From the NCBI GenBank assembly GCA_028287745.1, contig JAQBPB010000013.1, forward strand, positions 1-64,000: 64,000 nucleotides of DNA, written 5' to 3'. Each line of letters starts with the position of its first letter. The first letter of the stretch is position 1. Positions 1 to 9,739 of the stretch are shown in pieces. The stretch comes from Chloroflexota bacterium. GTDB taxonomy: Bacteria > Chloroflexota > Chloroflexia > Chloroheliales > Chloroheliaceae. The notes under the pieces are model-generated. The model was not told where the DNA came from. It saw nothing but the letters and a program-made list of their open reading frames with translations, and searched no databases. The position numbers and the translations under genes are program-made.

Positions 1-3000
1 AAGTCGGTAATATCCCTGCCAATTGTAAATACCGAAACTACTTCTTTACCGTCTAGACTAAATTCAGGTATAAATTGAACCTGGAAATACCTGTTTTCAT
101 TACCAACAATGTTTGAATTAATTTCAACGCTGGACCTGGTTCCCGAATCAAGTACCTTTTTTATTTCAACTTCAAAGTCACTCATCCCATACTCAGTCAG
201 GTCTTGTTCAGAAAAGTTTTTGCCAGTTATTTGCTCCACCGTTACCCTTCCTCTTGAAATTCTTTCAAGGGCCGCGTTAACGTAAAGGCACCTGGCATTC
301 CGGTCAAACCGGGCAATCACATCCGGAGAATTTTCAACCAATGCTTTAAATTCTTGCTCACTCTGGTTGAGGGCTACCTGGGCTTTAATCCTGTCTGTAA
401 CATCGTTTTGAATGCCCACAAAATACAATAATTTCCCGGCCGAGTTCCTGACCGGGGATAGTTGCAATTCAATCCATAAAAGGTGTCCATCTTTGTGATA
501 ATTACGCAAAATAACCCGGCATTCTCGCTCCTCCAGTACGGCCTTACGAAGTTCCATAAGGGCTGGTTGGTCCCAATCGGCTCCTTCCAGGAAGCGAACA
601 TTTTTGCCTAATACTTCTTCTCGCAAAAAACCGGTCAGTCTTTCGAAGCCTTTACTGGCATAAATGATCGGGTTGTCGGCCTGCCTGGGATCACTGATAA
701 TAAATCCGCTGCTGCTGGCTTCAATTGCCTGTTCAAGTAACCACCAGTTCTCAGTAATATTTTCTAGTTTCTTATCGGAGTCCGGGCCATTTTTGGTATC
801 CCCTTCCGGGGTCATTTCAAATTGATTGGCATCACTACCGTTGCTTTCGAGCGGTAAAGTTACCGTAATAGCAGTGCCCTGGTTTTCAATACTTTCTAAC
901 TGTACCCGGCCGCTCATGGCAAGTACGCTGTGCTTAACTATTGCCAGCCCAAACCCGGTCCCATTGATCATACTTACATTGCTTGCGCGTTGAAAAGGTT
1001 TAAATAAACTGGTCTGGTCCTTCAGCGGTATCCCAATTCCATTGTCCTTCACCCGGAAAATAACTTCACCCGCCTTCCACTCAAGTTCCAGTGTTACCAG
1101 ACCCCCTGGCAGGGAATATTTAACTCCATTGGAAAGCAAATTGGTTAAAGTGTAGCTTAAGAGTTTTTCATCCAGGTAGGTTTCTTGTTTCACCCCTATC
1201 TCAACCAGCCGGACCGTTTTAGAGTCACTTGCGCTGATTTGAAAGGTATTTACCAGATCATTGCAAAATTCAGAAAGGTTTAACCGGGCCCTTTTGGGTT
1301 CTAATTTCCCTTCTTCGGACCGGTTGTAAATGAGAATGTCCTCAATTAAACCGGTCAGTTTGTTAGCTGATTGGCTAATCCGGTTTAAAATCTCACGTTT
1401 CTTTTCCTCACTCCAGCGGTGGCTGTAGTGTTCCAGTAGTTCGGTTGAGCTTATAATTGAACTTAAAGGGGTCCGGAATTCGTGTGAGGCGGTAGTAATA
1501 AGCCGGTTTTTCATCTCCCCTAATTCTTTTTCTTTTTCCAAAGCCAGCCGTAGTTGCTGCTCGACCTTTTTATGCTCGGTTAAATCTGAAACAACACCTA
1601 CAATTCTTGCCAGTTCTCCATCCAGGTAAATTGGTTCAAGGGATACTTGGGCATCAAAGAAAGTGCCATCTTTCCGCATAAGGTTTGTTTCGAAACTGGT
1701 GCCTGGTTGATCAAACATATTCTGGGTTAATACAGCTATCAATGGATTAATATTTTTGGGGACAAGGTCGAAAGGAGTCTTCCCAATTAATTCATCTAAT
1801 GTATATTTCCCCATTTTTGCGAAGGCCGAATTACCAAACTCGATAGTGAAATCAGGCTTAAAGACTACTAACCCCTGTCCCATATTCTCCATTACCTGTA
1901 AGGCGAAATCCCTTTCAGCCTGGAGCGCTTTTTCGATCTGTCTTTTCTCTGTAATATTTGTACTTACACCTATTACGGAAGTAACTTCACCTTTTTCATT
2001 TTTCACCGGGGATAAATAAGAATCAAATACCACCCCGCCTTCTTCAACAATTGTATTAAAAGTTTCGCCAGCTAAAGCTCGTCTGACCGCCTTTACAAGA
2101 TCATGGTTTTTCTCAAAAACGTTGAAGATGGATTTACCTACCAACTCGCCCGGACTAAACCCTAATGCGGCCAGGCCTTTTCCTTCCAACATAGAAAATA
2201 TGCCTTCGGTGTCAAAAGTATATAAACCAACCGGGGCATTTCTTATAACCGTTTGCAGGCGTTCCTGGTTCTGGCGAAGCTGGTTATCCAGCCTTGACCG
2301 TTGAATGGCCAGGCTAACATATTTCCCTAATACTTCCAGAAAACCCAGGTCTTTATGGGAAAGTTGGTCTTTTATGGTGCTTTCAACATTAAGCGTTCCA
2401 ATTACCTGGTGCTGGTCGAACAGGGGGATGCAAATTTGAGCCACAATTTTGACTTGACCTTCAATAAAATCCGGGTCTTTTGTAACATCAACAACAAATT
2501 CAGGGTTTCCTTTAAGTGCAACCCTACCATTGACGCCTTTATTAATTGGAATGGACGCTAAATGGTCCGTATAACCTACCTGGTGCTGTAACAGCAAGTT
2601 ATCGCCCTGCCGTAGAAAAAGTGCAACCTGGGAATAACCAAATTCTTGCGAGGTTTCTTCAACTACCGACTTCATAAGTAGGTCTAAATCGGTTTCCTTC
2701 GAAAGGGTATTCCTGACCTTATGCAGCAAAGTCAGTTCCTGGGCCTGGCGGTTGGCGGTTAAATAAAGTTCCTGGTAGTTAACCTCGCTGGCTTTTAACT
2801 GCGCCTCTACCTGTTTTCTATCGGTTATATCCTGTGACAAAATCAAACCGGCATACACCTGACCATTGTCGTCCTTAACCGGGAAAACCTGGATGAGGTA
2901 GTTACGGCCGTTGTAGCTTTTCTCCTCAATTGTTTCATGCCCATTTAAGGTTTTGCGGTAAATGAGTTCCAGGTGCTCGGCATAATCCCTGGGGAAAACC

Positions 3001-3608
3001 TCCCAGATTGTTTTCCCCTCCAGGCTTTGTTTTGAATACACTCCCTTACTGCTATTCAGGATAGTGCCTTCGGCCAGGATGAACCTTAAATTACGGTCAA
3101 ACATGTAAACTATCGAATTAGGGATAATCCTGGCCAGGGTTCGGTATTGTTTCTCACTTTTCTTCAAACCCTCTTCAGCAGACCTGTGCTTTGCAGCATC
3201 ACCGCTAGTGCAGAGATATTCGACAATTTCTCCGGTGATGGGGTCCAGGATTGGCTGGATGCGGGTGTCTATCCAGAAGAATTGACCGCTCTTATGAAGG
3301 AACCTGAAAGTAAAGGTTTTACCATTTGCACTTTTGATGATTTCAGAATAATTTTTCCTGTTTTTACTCAATTCCCGGGTGGGGAGATACTCACTGGCCG
3401 CTTTGCCGAGCAGTTCCTCTGGGTCATAACCAAATATTGAGCGGCAGGATGGAGAAACATACAGGAAGGTTCCGTCCGGACTATGCACTGAAATTACATC
3501 ACTTGAATTATTGACTAAGATTTCAAAGCGCCGGTAATTATTTAGATTGGTTTGTTCATTTGTTGCATGGCCTTCAGAAAGAGTAGGTTGGGACTGAGTA
3601 TTAGACAT
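1..3608 (-). CDS. Multi-PAS/GAF sensor histidine kinase (partial, runs off left edge)
   Basis: This is a sensory histidine kinase of at least 1202 residues, read by translating the minus strand; its C-terminus lies outside the window. The ATG at 3606-3608 follows AAAGG by five bases. Domains in order are PAS (about 25-130), PAS (150-260), GAF (290-430), PAS (445-560), PAS (570-690), a HisKA dimerisation helix with the H-box SHEFRTPLSS (His709), and a HATPase domain with N-box (about 820), DNGIGIP (about 850) and GTGFGLAI (about 885). After the kinase come a LOV-like PAS (about 950-1070) and another PAS. No transmembrane segment is seen, so it is probably cytoplasmic. The LOV-like domain reads GKNVRFLEG where photoactive LOV domains have GXNCRFLQ, so the flavin-adduct cysteine is Val1004. 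PAS domains after the ATPase suggest a further output or second kinase core past the edge. Signal and partner are unknown. Confidence 0.9.
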   Translation of the reverse strand, partial: MSNTQSQPTLSEGHATNEQTNLNNYRRFEILVNNSSDVISVHSPDGTFLYVSPSCRSIFGYDPEELLGKAASEYLPTRELSKNRKNYSEIIKSANGKTFTFRFLHKSGQFFWIDTRIQPILDPITGEIVEYLCTSGDAAKHRSAEEGLKKSEKQYRTLARIIPNSIVYMFDRNLRFILAEGTILNSSKGVYSKQSLEGKTIWEVFPRDYAEHLELIYRKTLNGHETIEEKSYNGRNYLIQVFPVKDDNGQVYAGLILSQDITDRKQVEAQLKASEVNYQELYLTANRQAQELTLLHKVRNTLSKETDLDLLMKSVVEETSQEFGYSQVALFLRQGDNLLLQHQVGYTDHLASIPINKGVNGRVALKGNPEFVVDVTKDPDFIEGQVKIVAQICIPLFDQHQVIGTLNVESTIKDQLSHKDLGFLEVLGKYVSLAIQRSRLDNQLRQNQERLQTVIRNAPVGLYTFDTEGIFSMLEGKGLAALGFSPGELVGKSIFNVFEKNHDLVKAVRRALAGETFNTIVEEGGVVFDSYLSPVKNEKGEVTSVIGVSTNITEKRQIEKALQAERDFALQVMENMGQGLVVFKPDFTIEFGNSAFAKMGKYTLDELIGKTPFDLVPKNINPLIAVLTQNMFDQPGTSFETNLMRKDGTFFDAQVSLEPIYLDGELARIVGVVSDLTEHKKVEQQLRLALEKEKELGEMKNRLITTASHEFRTPLSSIISSTELLEHYSHRWSEEKKREILNRISQSANKLTGLIEDILIYNRSEEGKLEPKRARLNLSEFCNDLVNTFQISASDSKTVRLVEIGVKQETYLDEKLLSYTLTNLLSNGVKYSLPGGLVTLELEWKAGEVIFRVKDNGIGIPLKDQTSLFKPFQRASNVSMINGTGFGLAIVKHSVLAMSGRVQLESIENQGTAITVTLPLESNGSDANQFEMTPEGDTKNGPDSDKKLENITENWWLLEQAIEASSSGFIISDPRQADNPIIYASKGFERLTGFLREEVLGKNVRFLEGADWDQPALMELRKAVLEERECRVILRNYHKDGHLLWIELQLSPVRNSAGKLLYFVGIQNDVTDRIKAQVALNQSEQEFKALVENSPDVIARFDRNARCLYVNAALERISRGRVTVEQITGKNFSEQDLTEYGMSDFEVEIKKVLDSGTRSSVEINSNIVGNENRYFQVQFIPEFSLDGKEVVSVFTIGRDITD

Positions 3609-3829
3609 AGGTACCTTTAATATTTAACTGTGGTGCTTTATAACGGGCCGAATTCCAGATAGTAAGGCCATTATGGCATACTCACATTACAGGGAACCTT
3701 AAGTAATCTTTTGAGGCTGAACTGTAATAAAGACGTAATATGATTTTAAAATTTAGCAGTTACCAAGACCTGCAACACTAATAAAGGTACACTTTTGCGG
3801 CCTGGGAATTTTTAAAGTGCTAAAAATAA

Positions 3830-3866
3830 AAACAGGTCAGTCTTTTAATAAAGAACTAACCTGTTT
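3830..3866 (-). terminator. Intrinsic terminator after cimA
   Basis: The arms ACAGGT and ACCTGT, extended by AGT and TTT pairing, form a hairpin about 25 bases past the cimA stop. On the minus strand a T-rich tract (complement of 3821-3830) follows. It closes the ilv-leu operon. Confidence 0.7.
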
Positions 3867-3891
3867 GTTTTAATGAATGGATGGATGATGG

Positions 3892-5526
3892 TTAAACAAC
3901 TATTTCCAGGGCGGGGTTGGCAACCCCATCTACTTGCTTGTAGCGGTCATGCACCAGGGCGTATTCCAGGCTATCGGCCAGGGCCAGGTAGCTTGCTTCA
4001 ATCACGTTAGTGCTGGAACCAACGGTATGCCAGGTATTGACACCATCGCTGGAACTAATGGTCACCCGGATTCGGCTGCCGGTGCCTTCATCGTTCAATA
4101 CCCGTACCTTATAATCTTTTAGCCGGATATTGCCAAGCTGCGGGTAAACCGGCAGCAGGGCTTTGCGTAGGGCGTGATCGAGGGCGTCAACGGGGCCGTT
4201 TCCTTCGGCGGCCGTATGCAGAATTTCGCCATTTACGTCCAGCTTGACGGTCGCTTCGGAAATCAATTGACCATCCGGAGCACCGCGCCTTTCGGCTAAT
4301 ACCAGCATATCACGCAGGGCGAAGGGCATAGTGTAATCGGCCTGGGTGCGCCACATAATCAGCTCAAAAGAGGCTTCGGCATTCTCGAATGAGAAGCCCT
4401 GGTTTTCCAGTTGCTTGATCTGGTCAATTACTTCGCGGACTTCGGAATCCCCTTTGCGCATTTCCAGGCCCAGTTGATAAGCCTTGTGCAGCACGTTCGA
4501 TTGGCCGCCCAGTTCGGATACCAGTACCCGCTGCCGGTTTCCGACCAGTTCCGGCACAATATGTTCGTAAGTGCGCCGGTCCTTCATTACCGCCGAAACG
4601 TGGACGCCGCCCTTGTGGGCAAAGGCGCTGCGGCCGACAAAAGGCATCTGGTTGTTGTGAGGCAGGTTGGCTACTTCTGAAACCAGGTGCGAAATTTCGG
4701 TCAGGCGAGTCAGGTGGCCTTCCGGCAAGCAGCGGTAGCCCAATTTTAATTCCAGGTTTGCCAGGACCGAAACCAGGTTCACATTGCCGCAGCGTTCGCC
4801 GAAACCGTTGATTGTCCCCTGGACTTGCCGCGCCCCTGCTCTTACCGCGAAAAGGGTATTGGCGCAGGCCAGGTCGCCATCGTTATGGACGTGTACGCCC
4901 AGGCGCACGTTCAGCGGGTCGGTTACTTCCCGGACGCGGGTCATGATCTCCGGTACATCGAAAGTAATCAGGCCGCCGTTGGTATCACACAGCACAATCC
5001 AATCGGCTCCCGCTTTAGCAGCCTCGGCCAGGGTAGCCAGGGCGTATTCTGGGTTTGCCTTGAAGCCGTCAAAGAAATGTTCGGCATCGTAAATCAGTTC
5101 ACGCCCGGCCTGCTTGAAGAAACTTACGCTGTCGCCAATCATCGCCAGGTTTTCTTCCAGGGTGGTGTTCAGGGCGTGGGTTACGTGTAAGTCCCAGGTC
5201 TTGCCAAATAAGGTTACAACCGGGGTCTTGCTTTGCATTAACAGGCGCAAGTTGCCGTCATTTTCCGCCAGGACATTGGCCTTGCGGGTGCTGCCAAAGG
5301 CCGTAAGTTTAGCATGTTTCAAATTTAGCTGGGTCAGGGCGCGGGTGAAAAATTCTTCGTCCTTCGGGTTACTGCCCGGCCAGCCGCCTTCAATATAATC
5401 CACGCCTAATTCATCCAGTTTGCGGGCGAGGTTCAGTTTATCTTCAACCGAAAAGCTAATGCCTTCACCCTGGCTGCCATCTCGCAGGGTAGTGTCATAG
5501 ACAAAGATGCGTTGCGTATCTACCAT
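3892..5526 (-). CDS. cimA: (R)-citramalate synthase
   Basis: The enzyme condenses pyruvate with acetyl-CoA to (R)-citramalate, the first step of the threonine-independent route to isoleucine. The 544-residue protein has the DRE-TIM metallolyase fold of the LeuA family. DTTLRDGSQGEG (residues 11-22) carries the catalytic Arg and metal Asp, GVHVHND (about 210-216) carries the metal-binding histidines, and QGTINGFGERCGN (about 236-248) is the third signature. A LeuA-type allosteric domain fills about 405-535 and probably senses isoleucine. GGWPGSNPKD near residue 47 is typical of the CimA branch rather than LeuA or homocitrate synthase. It is the last gene of the ilvBNC-leuAB-cimA operon, 89 bases after leuB. 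The downstream isopropylmalate isomerase (leuCD) is not in the window. Confidence 0.93.
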   Translation of the reverse strand: MVDTQRIFVYDTTLRDGSQGEGISFSVEDKLNLARKLDELGVDYIEGGWPGSNPKDEEFFTRALTQLNLKHAKLTAFGSTRKANVLAENDGNLRLLMQSKTPVVTLFGKTWDLHVTHALNTTLEENLAMIGDSVSFFKQAGRELIYDAEHFFDGFKANPEYALATLAEAAKAGADWIVLCDTNGGLITFDVPEIMTRVREVTDPLNVRLGVHVHNDGDLACANTLFAVRAGARQVQGTINGFGERCGNVNLVSVLANLELKLGYRCLPEGHLTRLTEISHLVSEVANLPHNNQMPFVGRSAFAHKGGVHVSAVMKDRRTYEHIVPELVGNRQRVLVSELGGQSNVLHKAYQLGLEMRKGDSEVREVIDQIKQLENQGFSFENAEASFELIMWRTQADYTMPFALRDMLVLAERRGAPDGQLISEATVKLDVNGEILHTAAEGNGPVDALDHALRKALLPVYPQLGNIRLKDYKVRVLNDEGTGSRIRVTISSSDGVNTWHTVGSSTNVIEASYLALADSLEYALVHDRYKQVDGVANPALEIVV

Positions 5527-5554
5527 TGGCCTTAATTCTCCTTCATTAACAGTT

Positions 5555-5608
5555 GGGTCAGACTAGTCGGTTCCGGGTAAATCTTTAGAAACCTGACGGG
5601 TCTGACCC
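5555..5608 (-). repeat. Inverted repeat in the leuB-cimA spacer
   Basis: GGGTCAGAC (5555-5563) and GTCTGACCC (5600-5608) are perfect 9-base inverted arms separated by 36 bases, filling most of the intercistronic gap. There is no U-tract, so it is more likely an mRNA stability or processing stem than a terminator. Confidence 0.5.
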
Positions 5609-5615
5609 GCTTGTG

Positions 5616-6716
5616 TTAGCCTTTTAGTTCCGCAACAACGGCATCGCCCATCTGGGCCGTACCAAGTTTAGTCATACCACTTTCATAAAGGTCCGGAGTG
5701 CGGTAGCCTTTTTGCAGCACGTTCTCGATGGCCGTTTCAATCGCGGTTGCTTCTTTTTCAAGTCCATAGGTCAGGCGCAGCAACATCGCGGCGCAGCCAA
5801 TAGCCGCCAGAGGATTGGCGATACCCTGGCCGGTAATATCCGGGGCCGTCCCGTGAATCGGTTCGTACATGCCGAATTGCCCACCGCTGGCATTCTTGAA
5901 GGACCCCAGGCTGGCGCTCGACAACAGACCCATTGACCCGGCCAGCATGGAAGCTTCGTCGGTCAGGATGTCGCCAAACATGTTTTCGGTCACGATTACA
6001 TCGAAGGCGGACGGTTTGCGGATAAGGTTCATTGCGGCGCTATCGACCAGCATATGTTCAAGTTCGATTTCCGGGTAATCCCGGCCAACTTCATTAGCAA
6101 CTTCGCGCCACAATCGGCTGGTGTTCAGCACATTGGCCTTATCTACCGAGGTAACTTTTTTCTTGTTATTGCGAGATTTAGACAGTTCAAAGGCAACCCG
6201 GACGATCCGTTCGATTTCCTGTTCGCTGTAGGGCAGGGTATCCACCGCTTTGCGTCCACCTTCGTCGGTGTAGCGCTGGCTGGGCTTTCCAAAATAAACC
6301 CCGCCGGTCAACTCGCGGACCACTACCAGGTCTACCCCATTAAGGACTTCCGGTTTCAGGGTGCTGGCGTTCTGTAAGACCGGCAAATTTTTGACCGGAC
6401 GCAGGTTGGAAAACAGGTCGAAAGTCTTGCGCAGGGCGAAAAGGGCCTGTTCCGGTCGCCGTTCCATCGGTTCCTGATCGTACCTGGGTAAGCCTACGGC
6501 CCCAAACAGAATGGAGTCGCTGGCCCTGCACATGTTTAAAGTCGCCTCGGTGATTGCTACTCCTTCGGCTTCCAGGGCCGCTCCACCAACAAGCGCTTCT
6601 TCGTAGTTGAGGCTGTGGCCGTACTGGCTGGCAATTGTTTGCAGTACTTTTAACGCTTCGGTTGTTACTTCTTTGCCAATTCCATCTCCGGGTAAAACGG
6701 CAAGGTTGAGTAGCAT
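5616..6716 (-). CDS. leuB: 3-isopropylmalate dehydrogenase
   Basis: The enzyme performs NAD-dependent oxidative decarboxylation of 3-isopropylmalate in leucine synthesis. Beside cimA it probably also acts on the methylmalate intermediate of the citramalate route. The 366 residues match the usual family length. VLPGDGIGKEV (about 7-17) opens the fold, RRPEQALFALRK (about 86-97) is the substrate-binding loop, RELTGGVYFGKP (about 134-145) and NMFGDILTDEASMLAG (about 245-260) are the decarboxylating dehydrogenase signatures, and HGTAPDI (about 288-294) with its Asp marks NAD rather than NADP use. It lies between leuA and cimA in the operon. The spacers on both sides hold inverted repeats. Confidence 0.95.
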   Translation of the reverse strand: MLLNLAVLPGDGIGKEVTTEALKVLQTIASQYGHSLNYEEALVGGAALEAEGVAITEATLNMCRASDSILFGAVGLPRYDQEPMERRPEQALFALRKTFDLFSNLRPVKNLPVLQNASTLKPEVLNGVDLVVVRELTGGVYFGKPSQRYTDEGGRKAVDTLPYSEQEIERIVRVAFELSKSRNNKKKVTSVDKANVLNTSRLWREVANEVGRDYPEIELEHMLVDSAAMNLIRKPSAFDVIVTENMFGDILTDEASMLAGSMGLLSSASLGSFKNASGGQFGMYEPIHGTAPDITGQGIANPLAAIGCAAMLLRLTYGLEKEATAIETAIENVLQKGYRTPDLYESGMTKLGTAQMGDAVVAELKG

Positions 6717-6773
6717 CAGGAAAAATCCCTTCTTTAGTTAACGAAATTAGAGGTCAAAGGTCAGTTGCCCGCA

Positions 6774-6871
6774 GGCAGTAATCAGAAAATATATTACCAG
6801 TGTCAGGTGGTTAAATATTAGCTTGAAGCCATATTAGAGTACCACTTCCGGACCGACCTCTGACTACTGCC
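6774..6871 (-). repeat. Imperfect inverted repeat in the leuA-leuB spacer
   Basis: GGCAGTAATCAG (6774-6785) and CTGACTACTGCC (6860-6871) pair over 12 bases with one mismatch across the 167-base spacer. Nothing else coding is seen in the spacer. Its function is unknown. Confidence 0.4.
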
Positions 6872-6883
6872 TACTCCCAAATC

Positions 6884-8509
6884 TTACATGTACGCCCGGC
6901 TGATACCGGCAAGCGGCCCGAATTCATCACGTTTGTAGGGGTCGGCTCCGTTTTCTTCTTCGAAGGGACCCATTTCAACGAACTTGTTTATGGCGTGCAG
7001 GAAAGCTTTGGCCGAAGCGGCAATTATGTCGGTGCCTGCTCCGCGCCCGGTGACTGTCCGGCCCTTGTAGATGACTTTCATGGTTACTTCGCCGAGGGCG
7101 TCTTCCCCGGCAGTAACCGCGTTGACACTGAACTCGGCAATATGGCTTTCCAGCCCGGCCAGTTGTTCAATCGCTTTGCAAATGGCGTCTACCGGGCCGT
7201 CCCCGGTCGCGGCCTGGGTAAGGACCGTCCCATCACTGGTAACAAGCTTAACCGTCGCGGTTGGTACAATTTTATCGCCGGTAGTAACCTGGAATTGTTC
7301 CATGCGGTAGGCCGGGGTGCCTTCAGTCTGGACCTGGTCGAGCAGCAAGCTCATGATGTCATCATCGTTGACCGTCTTTTTCTTGTCGCACAACTGCTTG
7401 AACTCGAAGAAGGTCCGGTTCAGTTCTTCACCATCCAGGGGGTGGCCCAACTCTTCCAATTTCTTGCGGAAGGCGTGGCGGCCGCTGTGCTTGCCCAGCA
7501 CCAGGTTGGTTTCACCCGCGCCGACCGAAGAAGCATCCATAATTTCGTAGGTCCGGCGTTCTTTCAACATACCGTCCTGGTGAATACCGCTTTCGTGGGA
7601 GAAAGCGTTCGAACCGACGACCGCTTTATTGGGCTGGACCGGGATGCCGGTCAGGGTGCTGACCATGCGGCTGGTCCGGTGGATCTGGGTAGTATCTACC
7701 CGGGTATTCAGGCCGAAGAAGTCCTGGCGAGTCTGTAAAGCCATTACGATTTCTTCCAGGGCGGCGTTACCGGCACGCTCACCGATACCGTTTATGGTGC
7801 ATTCTACCTGGCGGGCTCCCGCCTTCAGGGCGGTCAGGCTGTTCGAGACGGCCATGCCCAGGTCGTTATGGCAGTGGACCGAAATAACGGCCTTGCGAAT
7901 ATTCGGGACCTTGGACAAAACGGTCAGGACCAATCTTTCATATTCGTCCGGGGTGGTGTAACCGACCGTATCTGGCAAGTTGACCGTAGAAGCCCCGGCA
8001 TCAATCGCGACTTCGATCATCTGGCAAAGGAAATCAACTTCCGAGCGGGTGGCATCCTGGGCCGAAAATTCAATATCCTGGCACAGGCTGCGGGCGTAAC
8101 TGACCATTTCACGGGTTTGAATCAGGGCTTCCTCACGGCTCATCCGGAACAGGTGTTTAAGATGAATGTCCGATGAAGAAATGAAGACGTGGATACGCGG
8201 ACGCGGGTTGTCCTTAAGGGCTTCCCAGGCGCGATCTATATCCTGTTTGCGGACGCGCGCCAGGCTGGTGATGATCGGACCCTGGACTTCGCGGGCAATC
8301 CGCTGAACCGCTTCAAAATCACCCTGTGATGAAATGGCGAATCCGGCTTCAATTACGTCCACACCCAGGCGGGCTAATTGCTTGGCAATTTCAACTTTTT
8401 CTTCAATATTCAGGGTTGCTCCCGGCGCTTGTTCTCCGTCACGCAAAGTGGTATCAAAGATAATCACCCGGCGAGGATCAATAGCCGGGGTAGCTACATC
8501 AGGATTCAT
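6884..8509 (-). CDS. leuA: 2-isopropylmalate synthase
   Basis: The enzyme condenses acetyl-CoA with 2-oxoisovalerate, the committed step to leucine. Counting from the start chosen here (541 residues), FDTTLRDGEQ lies at about 18-27, HCHND at about 212-216, and the C-terminal LeuA allosteric domain at about 390-520, where leucine feedback is expected. The start is placed at the internal ATG (8507-8509), because AAGGAGGG sits just before it. The in-frame ATG eight codons upstream (8533) has no ribosome-binding site, and the SD lies inside that extension. The gene follows ilvC after a spacer that contains a 14-base inverted repeat. Length and motifs are those of the bacterial LeuA type 1 family, clearly distinct from cimA in the same operon. 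Confidence 0.95.
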   Translation of the reverse strand: MNPDVATPAIDPRRVIIFDTTLRDGEQAPGATLNIEEKVEIAKQLARLGVDVIEAGFAISSQGDFEAVQRIAREVQGPIITSLARVRKQDIDRAWEALKDNPRPRIHVFISSSDIHLKHLFRMSREEALIQTREMVSYARSLCQDIEFSAQDATRSEVDFLCQMIEVAIDAGASTVNLPDTVGYTTPDEYERLVLTVLSKVPNIRKAVISVHCHNDLGMAVSNSLTALKAGARQVECTINGIGERAGNAALEEIVMALQTRQDFFGLNTRVDTTQIHRTSRMVSTLTGIPVQPNKAVVGSNAFSHESGIHQDGMLKERRTYEIMDASSVGAGETNLVLGKHSGRHAFRKKLEELGHPLDGEELNRTFFEFKQLCDKKKTVNDDDIMSLLLDQVQTEGTPAYRMEQFQVTTGDKIVPTATVKLVTSDGTVLTQAATGDGPVDAICKAIEQLAGLESHIAEFSVNAVTAGEDALGEVTMKVIYKGRTVTGRGAGTDIIAASAKAFLHAINKFVEMGPFEEENGADPYKRDEFGPLAGISRAYM

Positions 8510-8553
8510 CTTTCCCTCCTTGAATAAGGCCATTACTTCAATTTATTTCTTTT

Positions 8554-8620
8554 CGTAGAACGTTAAACCCCAAAGGTTTTGTAAAAAGCAATTCATACAT
8601 TTAACGTTTAACGTTCTACG
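8554..8620 (-). repeat. Perfect 14-base inverted repeat in the ilvC-leuA spacer
   Basis: CGTAGAACGTTAAA (8554-8567) is repeated as its exact reverse complement at 8607-8620. The 39-base loop contains a further AACGTT copy. The spacer is only about 100 bases long, so the stem dominates it. There is no U-tract on the minus strand. It may stabilise or delimit the upstream ilvBNC message. Confidence 0.6.
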
Positions 8621-8633
8621 GTTAAATCAAGTC

Positions 8634-9629
8634 TTACTTTTTGTCGTTCAACCAGCTCATCATGGAGCGCAGTTCCTTGCCTACCGTTTCGATCTGATGC
8701 TCTTTTTCGGTCCGGCGGAAAGCGTTAAAGGCCGCCCGGTGGCTCTGGTTTTCCAGGATAAACTCGCGGGCAAATTCGCCGGTCTGGATTTCTTTCAAGA
8801 TTTTGCGCATTTCGGCCCGGGTCGCGTCGGTTACAATGCGGGGTCCACGGGTGTAGTCGCCGTACTCAGCGGTATCGCTAATGCTGAAGCGCATATAGTC
8901 CAGGCCGCCTTTGTAGAACAGGTCTACAATCAGCTTCATTTCGTGCATACATTCGAAGTAAGCCGCTTCAGGCTGGTAGCCAGCCTCAACCAGGGTTTCA
9001 AACCCGGCTTTGATCAGGGCTGATACACCGCCGCACAATACGGCCTGCTCGCCAAAGAGGTCAGTTTCGGTCTCTTCTTTGAAAGTGGTTTCCAGCACCC
9101 CGGCGCGGGCTGCCCCGATACCGCGAGCGTAGGCCAGGGCCTGCTGTTTGGCATGGCCGGAATAGTCCTGGTAAACCGCGACCAGGGCCGGTACGCCGCC
9201 GCCTTCGGTGTAGACGCTGCGGACCAGGTGGCCGGGGCCTTTGGGCGCGATCATCGACACGTCAACATTCTCGGGTGGGACCACCTGGTTGAAGTGAATA
9301 TTGAAACCGTGGGCGAACATTAACGTATCACCTTCTTTGAGGTTCGGTTCAATATCCTGGACGTAGACGGCCCGCTGGGTCTGGTCCGGCAGCAAAACCA
9401 TAATAACATCGGCTTCCCTGGCAGCCTCGGCAACGGTTAAAACCGGCAGGTGTTTGGCCGCTGTATCCCAGCTTTTGCTACCCTTGTAAAGACCGATGCG
9501 GACATCCAGGCCGCTTTCGTGCAGGTTGAGCGCATGCGCGTGGCCCTGGCTGCCGTAGCCAATAATGGCAATTTTTTTATCAGCAATCAGATCAAAATTC
9601 GCGTCCTTGTCGTAGTACAGCTTAGCCAT
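8634..9629 (-). CDS. ilvC: Ketol-acid reductoisomerase
   Basis: The enzyme isomerises and reduces acetolactate or acetohydroxybutyrate to the dihydroxy acids of valine/leucine and isoleucine synthesis, using Mg2+ and NAD(P)H. At 331 residues it is a class I (short) enzyme. [12 protein letters not shown] (about 24-35) is the Rossmann dinucleotide loop. GLYKGSKSW lies in the cofactor-specificity loop, whose Lys/Ser make NADPH the likely donor. [12 protein letters not shown] carries the acidic residues that bind the two Mg2+ ions in the knotted C-terminal domain. AGGAGG lies ten bases before the ATG. It is third in the operon, after ilvN and before leuA. Confidence 0.97.
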   Translation of the reverse strand: MAKLYYDKDANFDLIADKKIAIIGYGSQGHAHALNLHESGLDVRIGLYKGSKSWDTAAKHLPVLTVAEAAREADVIMVLLPDQTQRAVYVQDIEPNLKEGDTLMFAHGFNIHFNQVVPPENVDVSMIAPKGPGHLVRSVYTEGGGVPALVAVYQDYSGHAKQQALAYARGIGAARAGVLETTFKEETETDLFGEQAVLCGGVSALIKAGFETLVEAGYQPEAAYFECMHEMKLIVDLFYKGGLDYMRFSISDTAEYGDYTRGPRIVTDATRAEMRKILKEIQTGEFAREFILENQSHRAAFNAFRRTEKEHQIETVGKELRSMMSWLNDKK

Positions 9630-9739
9630 CTAAACAAATCCTCCTAGATCGGTGATCAATAAATTATTCTCTCAGTTCAAATCCCCATTCAAGACTTCAA
9701 AAGGGTTTCGCTCAAGTCCCTTTACTGCATAGCTTCTTA

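Noticed and set aside
4784..5190. Plus-strand readings inside cimA and other biosynthetic genes
   Set aside because: Shadows of the opposite-strand genes; the minus-strand frames carry the conserved catalytic motifs.
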